Part shown: one piece after another, positions 46,543 to 57,083 of the stretch
Layout of the letters: each line of letters opens with the position of its first letter
How positions within the stretch are numbered: the first letter of the stretch is position 1
DNA from: Podospora pseudocomata
Lineage: Eukaryota > Ascomycota > Sordariomycetes > Sordariales > Podosporaceae
Assembly: GCF_035222375.1 (NCBI RefSeq)
Contig: NC_085887.1
Location: 1,091,501-1,155,500 of the forward strand
Reading direction: 5' to 3'
Length of the DNA stretch: 64,000 nucleotides
Translations under genes and position numbers: made by a program
Notes under the pieces: generated by a model
What the model was told of the DNA's origin: nothing
The model's input: the letters and a program-made list of their open reading frames with translations, nothing else
Databases searched by the model: none

Positions 46543-47021
46543 TGTGACAAGGGGAGTATCTCGGCTTGGAACAGGTAGTTCAACTCAGTATAATAATCTG
46601 TTATGGCCTCAAGGTCCTTGCCCCTTGCCATTTGGGTAGGAAAGGCAAGGCCTACTTATAGTCCTCCGGATCCCCAGGACCGTTCTGAGCTCCCTGGTCC
46701 TCGAACCTGTCTTATCTGTCTGCCTTGGCCGGGCACCTCCTTCGGCGTCCTGGCCACTGATTCCACCAGTAATAGGTACATATGATTCCTGTCCTGCAGT
46801 CTTCTTGCAGCTCGTATGGGTCCTCAGTCCCTCCCTGCCCAACCAACCCGTATCGGCACCCTGGTTCTGCCTTCGTGGTGGTCGCCGTGATGCCTCCGCT
46901 GAGCCCCGGTGGGCTCAGTTGGTTGCCGGCCCCAGATATTCTGATCCTGGGCATATCGTTGGGCTATTGTTGGTTGGAGTGTGTACTGTCTAGGGGCACT
47001 GAGTCGTGGGCCCGTGTGACA
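46543..47021 (-). repeat. 5' LTR (right end)
   Basis: 479 bp, near-identical to the left LTR. If the self-priming motif marks the RNA start (about 46604), U3 is about 417 bp and R-U5 about 62 bp. A TATA-like CTATAAG lies about 50 bp upstream of that point. Confidence 0.92.
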
Positions 47022-47208
47022 CTCGAACAAGAGACAATTGGCATCGACCTTGCTTTTAACGCTCCCTCCTCATAAAAAAACAGCACAACATATCTAGGTA
47101 TTCTTCCGCATGATAACGGACCAAAAAGAATCGGGACATGTCCATCTATTATTACGAATTGACAAACGAAGCAAGACTGGTGATTAGGTATAGTGAATAT
47201 CACACAGC

Positions 47209-48458
47209 TCAAGGAGCACCACTGCCCCGACCAGCACCAGCACCAGCACCAGCACCACCAGCACCACCAGCACCGCCCATCATATTTCTGGCCCTGTTTT
47301 CATCTTCATCAGTAATATGTTCAATCAACAAGTTTAATGAACAAAACTCACATCTCAGCAATGGAAGGATCAGACATCAAACTCCCAATATCCGGCAGCC
47401 CACCCCCGCTACCAAACGAGTTGGCCATATCCCTCAACCTAGGGTTATTCATCAAGTTGGCCATCATGTCCGGGTTGCTCATCAGGTTCTGCGCCATGCT
47501 CGCAAACATGGGGTTGTTCATGATGGCACCGAAATCCAATCCACCTGGACCGCCGCCACCGCCCCCTCTGCCACCGCCGCCGAGCATACCAGCCAGGTCG
47601 GCCAGACTGGGAGTACCGCCGCCTCCTGCAGAGGGAGAGGCGCTTCGAGCAGTGGCACTAGCTGACTCCTCGGCCTCAATCTCCGCTACCCTCCTCTTGG
47701 CTGTCTCGTACCCCTTCTTCATGGCGTCGCTGCCACCGTTACCCTCGTACTCGATGCCCTTCTGGTAGGCCTCCATCGAGCCCTTAGCGTCACCGAGAGC
47801 GAAACGGGCGAGACCGAGGCGAGACCAGGCTTTGGTGTATGTTGGCTCAATAGCAACGGCAGCTTCGGCATCCGCCTTGGCGGACTCGTGGTCCTTGGCC
47901 GCGGAGTAGGCGGCGGCGCGGTTGGATAGGAAAATGGCGTTGCCGGGGTGGACCGACAAGGCCTGTGTGTAGTAGTTAATGGCGGTAGGGTAATCCTTTT
48001 GGGCCATTGCCGCATTGCCCTTGGACTTCAAGGACTCGGCCTGCTTCTTCTGCTCTTCCGTCACGGCGGTTGATGGTGGTGGGGCGCTGGAAGAACCTGC
48101 AGACTGAGAGGAGGCGGGGGCGGTGACATTCTTCAACTTCTCGTAGACGGAGTATATCTGGAGGAGGTTTTGGGAGCCGATGGCTGAAGAGACAGCGGCC
48201 TTGTCGGAGAAATCGACCGAGAACGCCTCGGTGATGCAGTTGATGGCGATGTCGATGTTGTCGGAGTCTTCCTCGCGGAGGGTGCCGTCTTTGAGGGAGG
48301 AGGACAGGAAGTCGCAGACTGCGAGAGCGAGGCGCTGCTTGGAGTTTTGGGCTGCCTGTGGTGGGATAGTTAGATTCCCATATATTCATATATGAAGATA
48401 GGGGTAGAAGGCGAAGTTTCGGCTACTACCCCGCGCAAAGAAAGGTGATGAATACCAT
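47209..48458 (-). CDS. SGT2: Small glutamine-rich TPR co-chaperone Sgt2
   Basis: Sgt2 captures tail-anchored membrane proteins from the ribosome and hands them, with Get4/Get5 and Hsp70, to Get3. Exons: 48458-48456 (ATG alone), 48355-47352 and 47293-47209, giving 363 aa. The N-terminal homodimer domain, which binds Get5, is KQRLALAVCDFLSSSLKDGT with DNIDIAINCITEAFSVD. Three TPRs (about residues 100-215) contain ESLKSKGNAAMAQKDYPTAI, NAIFLSNRAAAYSAAKDHES and KAWSRLGLARFALGDAKGSM. The C-terminal client-binding region is rich in Met, Asn and Gly with NNP repeats (AIMNNPMFASMAQNLMSNPD) and ends in Gly-Ala repeats. The stop lies less than 200 bp from the retroelement. The start rests on an ATG|GTATTC splice; other upstream ATGs do not lead into the domain. 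Confidence 0.88.
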
Positions 48459-49108
48459 TATGAAAAGGAAAGCAGATCTCCTGCTGGCGGCGGACTGGGT
48501 ATCTTGAGGTGAAAGGACGATGATTTGATGTATCCGGGCAGAAACCCAAAAGCAACGAGGAAAGTAGGAAATTGGTAGTCAGCTAGTTAAGTTTGTTGGC
48601 GGGGCTCGGTTTCAACCCAAGAGCCAGATGCGTCGGCTGGATTCCACACAAGTCGATGGAGGGGTTAAGGTTGGAGGTGGGATATGCGTGGGTCTGGAAC
48701 CTTGACGTCTACAGAAAATATCCGGCCAATGGCGGGCAGCTACAAGAAACTGTAGCAGCTATTCTGTAGCGCTCCGGCACTAGTATCAAACGGGAGAGGT
48801 GCCGTTTGGGCGCAAATCAAATAGTGGGGCTCGCTGATGTCAACTGCAAACCCCTGGTCTGGGAGCTCTCAACTCAAGCCGCCGACTTCTAAACTTCCAG
48901 GCGTTGAACTCACCAACACCGTTGCCCAGAATTGATCACTATTTATAAGAGTCGAAGTGCCGATATAACCGGGGCAACCACAGTCGCGTGAACTCTTTGA
49001 GTACAACTTTTTGGTTACATTATCATATCCTTCTTCTCTGCTGACTGACTGTCCCAACAGCGACAGCCGATCCTCCTGTTCCGCCACCCATACCTACCTA
49101 CACCAACA
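48459..49108. promoter_or_regulatory. Divergent promoter region, SGT2 and RING-CH gene
   Basis: 650 bp between two divergent starts. A GCTAC...GTAGC inverted repeat with a further GTAGC copy lies at about 48735-48770. No heat-shock element was clear to me. No gene. Confidence 0.35.
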
Positions 49109-50050
49109 ATGGCGACGCCATTAGGCGCAAGCAGCCCAACCGGGTCGCTCACACTCTCCACCTCAGTTCACCCCTCCATCGTACCAGCACCTTACGCCGA
49201 GAACGACCAGCACGTCTGCTTCATCTGCCTCCAGAACGAGAACGACACCCCCGACGCGACCTGGGTCCATCCATGCCCATGTACCCTCGAAGCCCACCAA
49301 GACTGCATGTTACAATGGGTAGCAGAGATGGAAGTTTCCAACCGGCGGTCAAAGAACGGTCTCCAATGCCCAGCTTGCAAATCCCCCATCACAGTCGAAG
49401 AACCCTACGATGCCATCGTCGCCTTGCGCAACCGCTTCAATCGGAAGTTCAGCCGAATATCCCCAGGCCTTCTTGTCCTCATAGTCAGCGAATGCAGCGT
49501 TGTTGGCGCCGCTAGCTATGGCTTTGCTGCGATCACAGTATTTGCCGGGCGGAGGGCTGTCGCGTCCATGGTTGACAAGATGGGGGTAATACCTACGGTA
49601 ATTACATGCTCCTTGATCGGGCCGGGGTTGGTGCTGTCAAGGTGGTTGGCTTCCTTGGGCAACTTGGTGGTGTTGCCAGTTAGTGCACTGGTAAGTTCCC
49701 CCCTCATGTCAATTCTCACCACTTCAAATTATCTGCTAACATCCTCTACAGTACAGCACGTTCCTAATCGGCCGAAATCAACCTCTCACCTGGCCCCCAT
49801 CACCAGTATGGGCCGTGGCTTTGATGCCGAGTGTCCAATTCGCTTACACGTTTCTCTACTACGAGGTCTTTGGCAAGCTAGAAAAGCGGCTCAACCGAGC
49901 CCTCCGTGGCAGGCCCATGGATGAAGAGCCGCCGAACGAGGCACAGCTGCAACAGCAACCACCACCTATCCAAGCTGTCGCAGCTAATGGCCAGCAGCAA
50001 CAACGGCAACCTGGCGAACAACAACAACCACCACCACAAAACGGAGCAGG

Positions 50051-50081
<31 letters not shown>

Positions 50082-50873
50082 CAAAGAGAAGGCGAAAACG
50101 GAGAAGAAGGCATGTGGGACGCGGTAATCAATCTCGGCCGCGCGGTGGTGGGCCTCTTTGGGGATGACGACGACCAAGCAGATGCTGATCTTGATGACGA
50201 CGATGTAATGGGCAGAGCCGATGAAATTGTCTTTGAGGTGCAGCTCAATCTCGGAGATGACGGGCATGACCATGATCATGATCATCACCACCACCATCAC
50301 AACGATGACGATCAAGATGAAATGGGGAATATTCATATGGATGTGGCTGTTCCTGCTGGACTTCCTGCACCTCCGCCGGCAGCGGCACAACAACCGGCTC
50401 CTCCGCCACAGAACAACAACCGCCGCAACCACCGCAACCGCGACAACAACGAAGTTGCCCGTCCACCACCCGGCCCGAACGGGGAGGGGGAAACGAATTT
50501 CTTGTCGCTGTTTATTAATTCGATAGTCTCGTCGCTTCTCATGCCGGTGATTTCGTTTGGCATGGGGGAGGCGATTCGGTTCTTGGCGCCCAAGTCGTGG
50601 GTTACGAGGTCGGTCTTTCAAAGGGATTCAATCTGGTCGTCGATTTGGGGTGGTGGTGGGAGGAGGAGGACTATTCCTGCTGCTGCTGGGACTGGCGGGG
50701 TGTTTGCGCCTAGTATACTGCAGCATCAGTGGGGGAGGAGTTTGGTCGGGGGGTGTTTGTATGTGGTGCTGAGGGACGCCTGGACGCTGTATGTCAAGTG
50801 GAGGAGGGTGCAGGTGAAGCAGAATAGGAGGGTGAAGAATGTGGAGAGACGGGCGGCGGGGAAGGATAACTAG
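49109..50873 (+). CDS. RING-CH (MARCH-type) membrane E3 ubiquitin ligase
   Basis: A membrane-bound ubiquitin ligase of the RING-variant class. Two exons (49109-49690, 49752-50873; 61-nt intron in phase 0) give 567 aa. The RING-CH domain at about residues 35-90 shows the C4HC3 pattern: HVCFICLQNE, WVHPCPCTLEAHQDCMLQW, GLQCPACKSPI. Hydrophobic segments follow: GLLVLIVSECSVVGAASYGF, TVITCSLIGPGLVLSRWLAS and, after the intron, PVWAVALMPSVQFAYTFLYY. The middle is disordered, with runs of Gln, Pro, about ten Asn and an Asp/His stretch (HDHDHDHHHHHHNDDD). Near the C-terminus two more hydrophobic segments occur (FLSLFINSIVSSLLMPVISF, SLVGGCLYVVLRDAW). The topology resembles mitochondrial or ER MARCH5-like ligases, but membrane and substrate are unknown. 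Confidence 0.8.
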
Positions 50874-51166
50874 GAGGGGGAGAAGGGGGGTAGATTATTT
50901 GTAATGAGACTATATTTTGTATTACTGACTGGAAAGTTAGGTGATTTGGCGGTTGGGATGGGGTTACCTAGGTTGGGCTTATGAACAGCGTAACTGCATT
51001 AGACTATTTTTGTTGAGAGAATTACGAGAGGGTGGACAGACAGAAAAGACAGCTTCCAGAATAGGTTCACTGAAAGTGAAATGGAAACCCAAAGGCAATT
51101 GAACAAAAAATGTTTCAACTAATTCTCAGTTCATGAATTCTCTAGGTATCCCAAGCCCCAACCATC

Positions 51167-52836
51167 TCAATACACCTCACTACCCCTATCCCTATCATCC
51201 ACCACCACCGGCCCGGGCTTATCGTCCACCAAGTAAACCGCGCTCCCACTCCCCGGTTTACTCACGACCACCGCAGCCTCCTTCTGCTCCTCGCTCAAGT
51301 CCAACTTGCTGTAATACTCCCTCTCCCACGCCTCCCTCACAGCCTTGACCTTGCCAGCAGGAACGAGATGGACCGAACAACCACCCCACCCAGCACCCGT
51401 CAGTCTACTCCCATAGCTCCCCGCCTTTCTCGCGATAGAACACAGCTCGTCAATCTCCTTGCAGCTGCACTCGTAGACATCCCGGCACGAGTCCTGGGTT
51501 TGGTTGAGCAGGTCGCCTAATTGGGCATTGTACTCTGATGTGTCATCCGTGTTTGTCGGTTGCTGCTCAAGCAAGGACATAAACTTTAGCACCCTTAACG
51601 CTTCGCTAAACACGTGGAGGGCTCTCTGTCTCAACTTGAACTTCTCCGCACGGACGGGGAAGCGAGAGGTGAATTTCTTGTTGAGTTCATCGACTGAGAT
51701 GTTAAGGACGGCGGCGATCTCCTCGCGGGTGTAGCCGTCCCTCTTGTCGAGCTTTTCTGCTGTGAGAGCAACCAATTCTTCAAGTTGGGACTCGGTCGAC
51801 TTGGACTTTGTCGCGCCAGAAGAGTGCTCTTGGAGGGCAAAGTACGTTTCGTGAAAGCCGTGAAGACTGACCGAGAGCGGGCTGGCGTCAGATGGGAGTT
51901 GAGTTCCGGGGGGGTTGAGAACGGCGTTGAGGTAGGCAGCGGCGAGAGAGCATTCTACCACCCGGAGGTTGTAGTGGACAGGGCCAGTGACGAACTTGTC
52001 GGCTGTGACGAAGGATTGGGCGATGAGGAAGGTGAGTTCGGGGTTAGTCTTGGGGAACGAGACCGGGCGGGCTTTGAGGGAGGGAGTGAAGGAGACGAAG
52101 AGGGCTGAGCCGCGTTCTGAGAAGACGGAGGCGGATTGGTCCATTCTGGAGACATGTCAGCGATAGTCATGAATGGTATGAGATGGTGATGAACTTACCC
52201 GCCCGAGTTGACACCAACAGCCCGCTCGCTCACAATAGCCAGCTCAGTCAACTCAGTCTTGTCCACAGTCTTCTCACCATTGGCCACCATGACAGCCAGA
52301 GCACTCGAGCTCACAAACGCAGCGCTGGAGCTCAAGCCACCACCCGCCGGAACTGTCCCATCCATCAAGATTTGCATGCTCTTTGGCTCGAAGTCATTGC
52401 CGTGCTTCTTGCGCAGCAGCTCCAAAGCACCCCTGAGGCCAGACTTGAAGTAGTTGGTCCACTCGTGAACAGTAGCATCGATATCCACGGCTTCATAGGG
52501 AATGTCAAACTCGTGAGCGGGGAATTTGGCGTCTTGAACATTGGCGATCTTGATCTTGTAGTGGCCTTCCTTGGTGTTGGTAGAGGCAACGTTGGTTGAT
52601 ACAGCAAGGAGTGAGTCGGCAGTGATGGCCATGGGGAGGACGGGGTAGAGAGAGTAGTCGATGTGCTCGCCGATGATGTTCACTCTGCCGGGTGATCTAG
52701 CCACGAACTCGGCTGGCTGGCCATAGATGGTCTGGAAGCGAGCGAGGAGGTTGTTCCATCTCTTTGCTTGAGTGCCGATGGCATCAACGGTGTAGATGTC
52801 GCTCAGAGAGCTGGCGACGGGGACAGGGCCGGCCAT
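51167..52836 (-). CDS. GAL1: Galactokinase
   Basis: Phosphorylates galactose to galactose-1-phosphate, the first step of the Leloir pathway. Two exons, 52836-52199 and 52145-51167, with a 53-nt intron inside GVNSGGMDQSASVF, give 538 aa. The galactokinase signature is RSPGRVNIIGEHIDYSLYP; GHMP motif II is VPAGGGLSSSAAFVSSSAL; the third motif is SRLTGAGWGGCSVHLVP near the C-terminus. The catalytic Asp lies in the GGMDQ segment at the splice junction. An extended C-terminal tail (SGSAVYLVDDKPGPVVVDDR) is present. Both Arg and Asp active-site elements are intact, so it is a kinase rather than a Gal3-type sensor. No GAL7 or GAL10 neighbour is present in the window. Confidence 0.95.
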
Positions 52837-55106
52837 TTTGGATGGTAGCCTCCGGTTCTAGGGCAGGTATCTTGTCGTAAAGGTGACCTCTGGGACCGGC
52901 AGATCGTAAAAGAAGGTATTCATATACCGGAGGGTATCGTGGTGATGCGGATGATTAGGGTGAGGTTGTGGTGAGCGAAAGATATATGCCCCGCGTTCAG
53001 TTGATGAGAAGAAGTAAAATGCCCCGCACTACGGTCATGAGGCCGTATAATTTGGGAAGTACGATGGCGGGCAGCTGCACGCCTGTTCAACCTGTTCAAC
53101 GGTGGAATTGACCAATAGCTGCTGTCAAGGAGATGTTTGTGCAGGCAAATTAGGCAAGTGCTTCCACATCTCGCCTGTCCTCAGTGTCGTCATGCCCTCT
53201 GTCTCCCCACACGGACTGCTTCTCGCCGAGTATTTGACCGCAGCGGAGCTCATGCAGTCCTCCTTCTTTTACATGTCATTATGTTCAGGTAAAGGTCTCG
53301 ATGCCGAGAAGACAAATGCTTCGTTCGAGGCAGCCGTTATCTACATCTCAAACACTACTTTGTATGTGTTCATTATTGCGCCCATAACCAAAAGCTTGAT
53401 CCTTGGAACTCCAAGATTTGGAGAACTGGCGGGGTTTGCTCCGGAGTCTGGAGCCACGGGGCCGATCCCGGCGGTTCCACATTCCAACCCCCGGCTCCGC
53501 TAGCCCCGGACTTGGTGTAAGTGGCACCTTGATTTCCGAGGAACAGGCTTTTCCTCATGCGTGTCAGGGTTCAAGAAGAACTTTCAGCATCACAAATCCA
53601 TAATCGCCATCTCTGGTGGAAAAAAGGTCCTTGTCATGTGAACTTGGTGCTGTATCTACCAGCCCTGCCAAATACTTCATATGCACCGCAGAAACAGTTG
53701 ATTTTGCTATTTTAATAGGTGTAAACTGAGCTACAAACATACTCATACATCAACAATCTATTTTTGACATTTCTCACCACCATATCTGATAATAATCACC
53801 TACCAAACCACCACACCCACTTCCAATTCCCATCCTATCATATTTCCCCTAGACAGGTCAAAAAAGCAAAATCAGCAAATGTTGCTACAACTCCAAATTC
53901 CCACATTTCCGATTGCAGAAAACAGCAAAATGCTAGCAACCACACAAATCTCAAAGACTCAAAACCCATCGCACATGTACACCATCACCATTCAACCCCC
54001 CTCTCCTCCCCGTCCTCTCTCCCCCCCCCCCTAGTCACCTATCCTCCCAGATTACGGATCTGTTTTTCATCTCAAACCACCCATCCCATCATGACGTGTC
54101 CCAAACCCCAAAACTCAAACGCCACACAGGCACCGTACGGATATTTCTGCTGGTCGTCATCAGCACCACAAGAGTGTTATGTGCTTGCCGAGTTGTTTCG
54201 TCTCTCCCCCTCCCTCCACCTGTAAAAATGATCGGTCGGTCGGTGATAGGGTTATTTGTCTTCCTTGGGGTGCTTTTCGCACCAAAACAACAAAACAAGC
54301 ATTAGCGGGTGTTTCTTCTTTCATATGGAGGAAAGGAAAGGAGGTAGGTTGGAATGCGTACAGGGCAGTTGGTGCATGTGCATTGGCCCTTGGGGCAGGT
54401 GCACGTTCCCGAGGTTGAGCAGCCGCAGTCACTCATGGTGGTGGTGGTGGTGTGGGGGGGGGTTTTCTTTGTCTTTCTCAAACCAAGTATGATTTTCGAT
54501 GGATGTACGATGAGGATATTTTTTGCTGTGGGAAATTGCAGAAACGAAAATCACGGTTCAAGTTGAGGCAGGAAAAGTAAGACGGGGAACTTCCGGGAGG
54601 AGGGGCTATATAGTTGATGATGGGGCTGTCAAGGCAGCAGGAATCTTATTCAAACCTATGGACGGGCCGGGGCCGCGTGTTGGGCGGATCTTATCCTGGT
54701 GGCTGATCGGGGAGGGCTTTTGGGGGGATGACGTCGGGGGGACGTCAACAAAGACGGGGTTTTAGGGGTCCACGCTGTGACGCCAGGGCGGGATTACGAG
54801 ATGTGGCTGGTTTGGTGGTGAATGAGTCGTGATAGAGGTGAGCTAATGATTCGTATTGGGGGAGCTAGATAGGCGGAGGGTGTTTCCGGTGGGAGCGGCG
54901 ACATCGATAAGGTTCGTGAGTTGGGATGAATGAAAATGCCAACCTCTCCTGAACTTTTGATCAATTGATTATGGACATGTCTAGCGTGTATGTCACTGAA
55001 GAGTGGACTTGCTTGTCAGTTCTGTGGCCTATCGAAATGAAGTCATTTGCTCCATTACTTGTTTCTACATGTATGATCACAGTGCATCTCGTGGTCGCAT
55101 CATCAT
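52837..55106. other. Gene-free 2.3-kb interval
   Basis: GAL1 promoter side and the 3' flank of the F-box gene. A plus frame at 53102-53503 and others to about 150 codons have no domain or splice support. GT-rich and C-rich simple tracts occur near 54430-54470 and 54025-54035. Confidence 0.45.
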
Positions 55107-57083
55107 CTAAATATCAGGGCCCGCACCCCCGACCACATCTTCGCCATTGTCGTCGAGAATGTCAGACAGAGGATAACTCCACCAATTCTCCCACCACTTA
55201 TCACTTCCCCCCTCACGCGGAGGCCATACCTGTTTCCAAAGCTCCTTGACTTCTTGATCATCCGTCTTTTTAAGACATTCCAATGCCTTGTCCCTGCTGC
55301 CAGTCTCCTTGGTAACCTCACGCACCTCCACCTCGGATGATTCTACATCCTGTCTTGTGCAGATCCATGTACGACCACCGACAACCTCCACGATATCTTC
55401 CCAACTGGCGTCGTAGGATGATGACATGGCGTGGTAAGATCTGAGGGCCCTGGCGGAATCTTGGATCGGGAGGCATTCGATTTTGAGCCGTTCCAATGGG
55501 CACTTTCTTGCTGCAATCTTTCGAAAGATGGCACGAGCCAAAGTCTCATCGACGGCAATCTCGACTAAAGCCTTCCGAACGTCTCGAAACTTGTCCCATG
55601 ACAGATCCATGATCGCGCTGATGGGAGGAGGGTATTGCGGTTCTGGACAGACAAACTGCAGCACAACCCGTCGGAGCCGTGGCAACCGCCCAAGAAGTCG
55701 GTAGATGGCAGTTTCATGCGGTCCCGCCTCACGCGCTAGACGTAGGCGGACATCTTCCAGCTTTGGACACCACTGAATCAGCTGTCGCACCTGGGAATGA
55801 TCCAGGGGCGCAAAAGGGTAAATCTGAAGTTTGCGCAAGGCCAGGCGTGGGCCATCGTGAATCCCTTGAAAGGTCGTCTCATCGAGATTGCCGCTCAGCT
55901 TGAGGGTGTCGAGATGAGGTAGAACTGAAAGCAACTGGCCGAGGTTGTTGTGCATGTCTTCCCAGTCGACTGATAGGCTCCTGAGGGAAGGGATCTCGCC
56001 CTCTGCTGCCATCGAAATCAAGGACGTGACGTCCAAAGAGAGACATGGCGATAGTTCGAGGTGACGCAGTTCTTTGAAGGATCGAAGAGGTTTCCAGGCT
56101 GCGATATGATTGAGCAGTTCGTAAATAAAGCCAGATGAGTGCAATGTGAGCGACTCCAATGGGTGCTTTTCGGGTTTCTTCGAAATCTTGCCGTCGGCAG
56201 ATTTGCCAGCACCGGCTTGCTCTAGAAAGTCCTCCCAAGAGGATTCGGGCTGATAAGCCCCGTGCCGCACCGCCATAGTATCGTACCTGTAGTCAAGCTT
56301 GAACTTCCTCAGAGAAGACGAGTTCACTATCAACCAGTGAAGGGCCTCTGTATTGAAGCTTTTCTCTGCTTCGTCGCTATATGGCTCGTACTTCATGTCG
56401 ATGCTGTAGAGACAGGGAGATGTAAGCAAAGCATACTCATCAGCGTCTATAGCTTGAACGTTACTTGCGGACAAGTAAAGACTCCGCAGACTGAAGGTAT
56501 GCATATGCAGGCGACTCCGGGGATGGCGTTGGTGCAATGCCTCGAGTACACATCGCGGTATTTGGTGGGTGCAGGCGTAGATAAGATCTCTCAGGCCAGA
56601 TAGCTGGCCTATGAGGTCGGCGAAGGGTTGCCATGCCTCGTTCAGCTCTTGTTTGCGCTGTGAGTCGTATTTGGGCAGATTAGGCCTGAAATAGCTCGAG
56701 TCATACACGTCCTCCGTTTCACTGTCTCCTTCATTGTCGGGCGACTCGTTCCAACCACCGTTGGCGAGGAATCTTCCGTCAACACCGTTTGGGCCAAGAT
56801 GATCAGTTCCCAAGAGGAGAAAACCCCTCAGCGTGATTCGACGGACGTGATGGGAGCGATTGTCGACGGCGAGAGTTGCTCTCAGTTCTTCCACATCACG
56901 ATCGAACTTGTCCCTCTCACGCGCGGTGAGCTTAAGGCTGGTGAAGCGGCGTGGTGCCGCTGCTTGACAGCAGAACTTGCTGGCCAAGGAAAAAGGGCGG
57001 ATGCTGTCTTGATGAAGGAAGTTGGCGAGGTACTGGGCGATGTGTAAAGGGAGCCTCTCTAGAAGGCAAGGTTGCTGAGACAT
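55107..57083 (-). CDS. F-box/LRR-like protein
   Basis: A 658-aa single-exon protein. The N-terminus LLERLPLHIAQYLANFLHQD with SLASKFCCQAAAPRRFTSLK is a degenerate F-box of the kind that docks on Skp1 in SCF ubiquitin ligases. The rest is built of irregular leucine-rich segments such as LRSLYLSASNVQAID, LRHLELSPCLSLDVTSLISM, LRSLSVDWEDMHNNLGQLLS and LDTLKLSGNLDETTF, up to about residue 520. These would form a substrate-binding solenoid. An acidic patch (DNEGDSETEDVYDSS) lies near residue 120. No introns. Such genes are numerous and fast-evolving in filamentous fungi; the target is unknown. Confidence 0.75.
   Translation of the reverse strand: MSQQPCLLERLPLHIAQYLANFLHQDSIRPFSLASKFCCQAAAPRRFTSLKLTARERDKFDRDVEELRATLAVDNRSHHVRRITLRGFLLLGTDHLGPNGVDGRFLANGGWNESPDNEGDSETEDVYDSSYFRPNLPKYDSQRKQELNEAWQPFADLIGQLSGLRDLIYACTHQIPRCVLEALHQRHPRSRLHMHTFSLRSLYLSASNVQAIDADEYALLTSPCLYSIDMKYEPYSDEAEKSFNTEALHWLIVNSSSLRKFKLDYRYDTMAVRHGAYQPESSWEDFLEQAGAGKSADGKISKKPEKHPLESLTLHSSGFIYELLNHIAAWKPLRSFKELRHLELSPCLSLDVTSLISMAAEGEIPSLRSLSVDWEDMHNNLGQLLSVLPHLDTLKLSGNLDETTFQGIHDGPRLALRKLQIYPFAPLDHSQVRQLIQWCPKLEDVRLRLAREAGPHETAIYRLLGRLPRLRRVVLQFVCPEPQYPPPISAIMDLSWDKFRDVRKALVEIAVDETLARAIFRKIAARKCPLERLKIECLPIQDSARALRSYHAMSSSYDASWEDIVEVVGGRTWICTRQDVESSEVEVREVTKETGSRDKALECLKKTDDQEVKELWKQVWPPREGGSDKWWENWWSYPLSDILDDNGEDVVGGAGPDI

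Larger units (their letters stand above)
39523..47021 (-). mobile_element. Ty3/gypsy LTR retrotransposon with chromodomain (chromovirus)
   Basis: A 7.5-kb element in minus orientation with two LTRs of about 478 bp and a 5-bp target duplication CTCGA on both sides (39518-39522 and 47022-47026). Order in sense direction: LTR, predicted self-complementary primer site, gag-like region with a CCHC zinc knuckle, protease, reverse transcriptase, RNase H, integrase, chromodomain, polypurine tract, LTR. This order and the chromodomain define the chromovirus branch of Metaviridae. The LTRs are almost identical, so insertion is recent. The structure is complete end to end. The coding part is broken at roughly half a dozen places, though one or two may be natural frame changes. 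It landed between a DNA transposon and the SGT2 gene. Confidence 0.93.

Noticed and set aside
49878-50621. 247-codon minus-strand frame with Val/Leu runs
   Set aside because: Complement of the Asn and Gln repeats of the RING-CH gene.
53102-53503. 134-codon plus-strand frame with hydrophobic patches
   Set aside because: No homologous domain, no splice signals, and composition no different from the flanking non-coding DNA.
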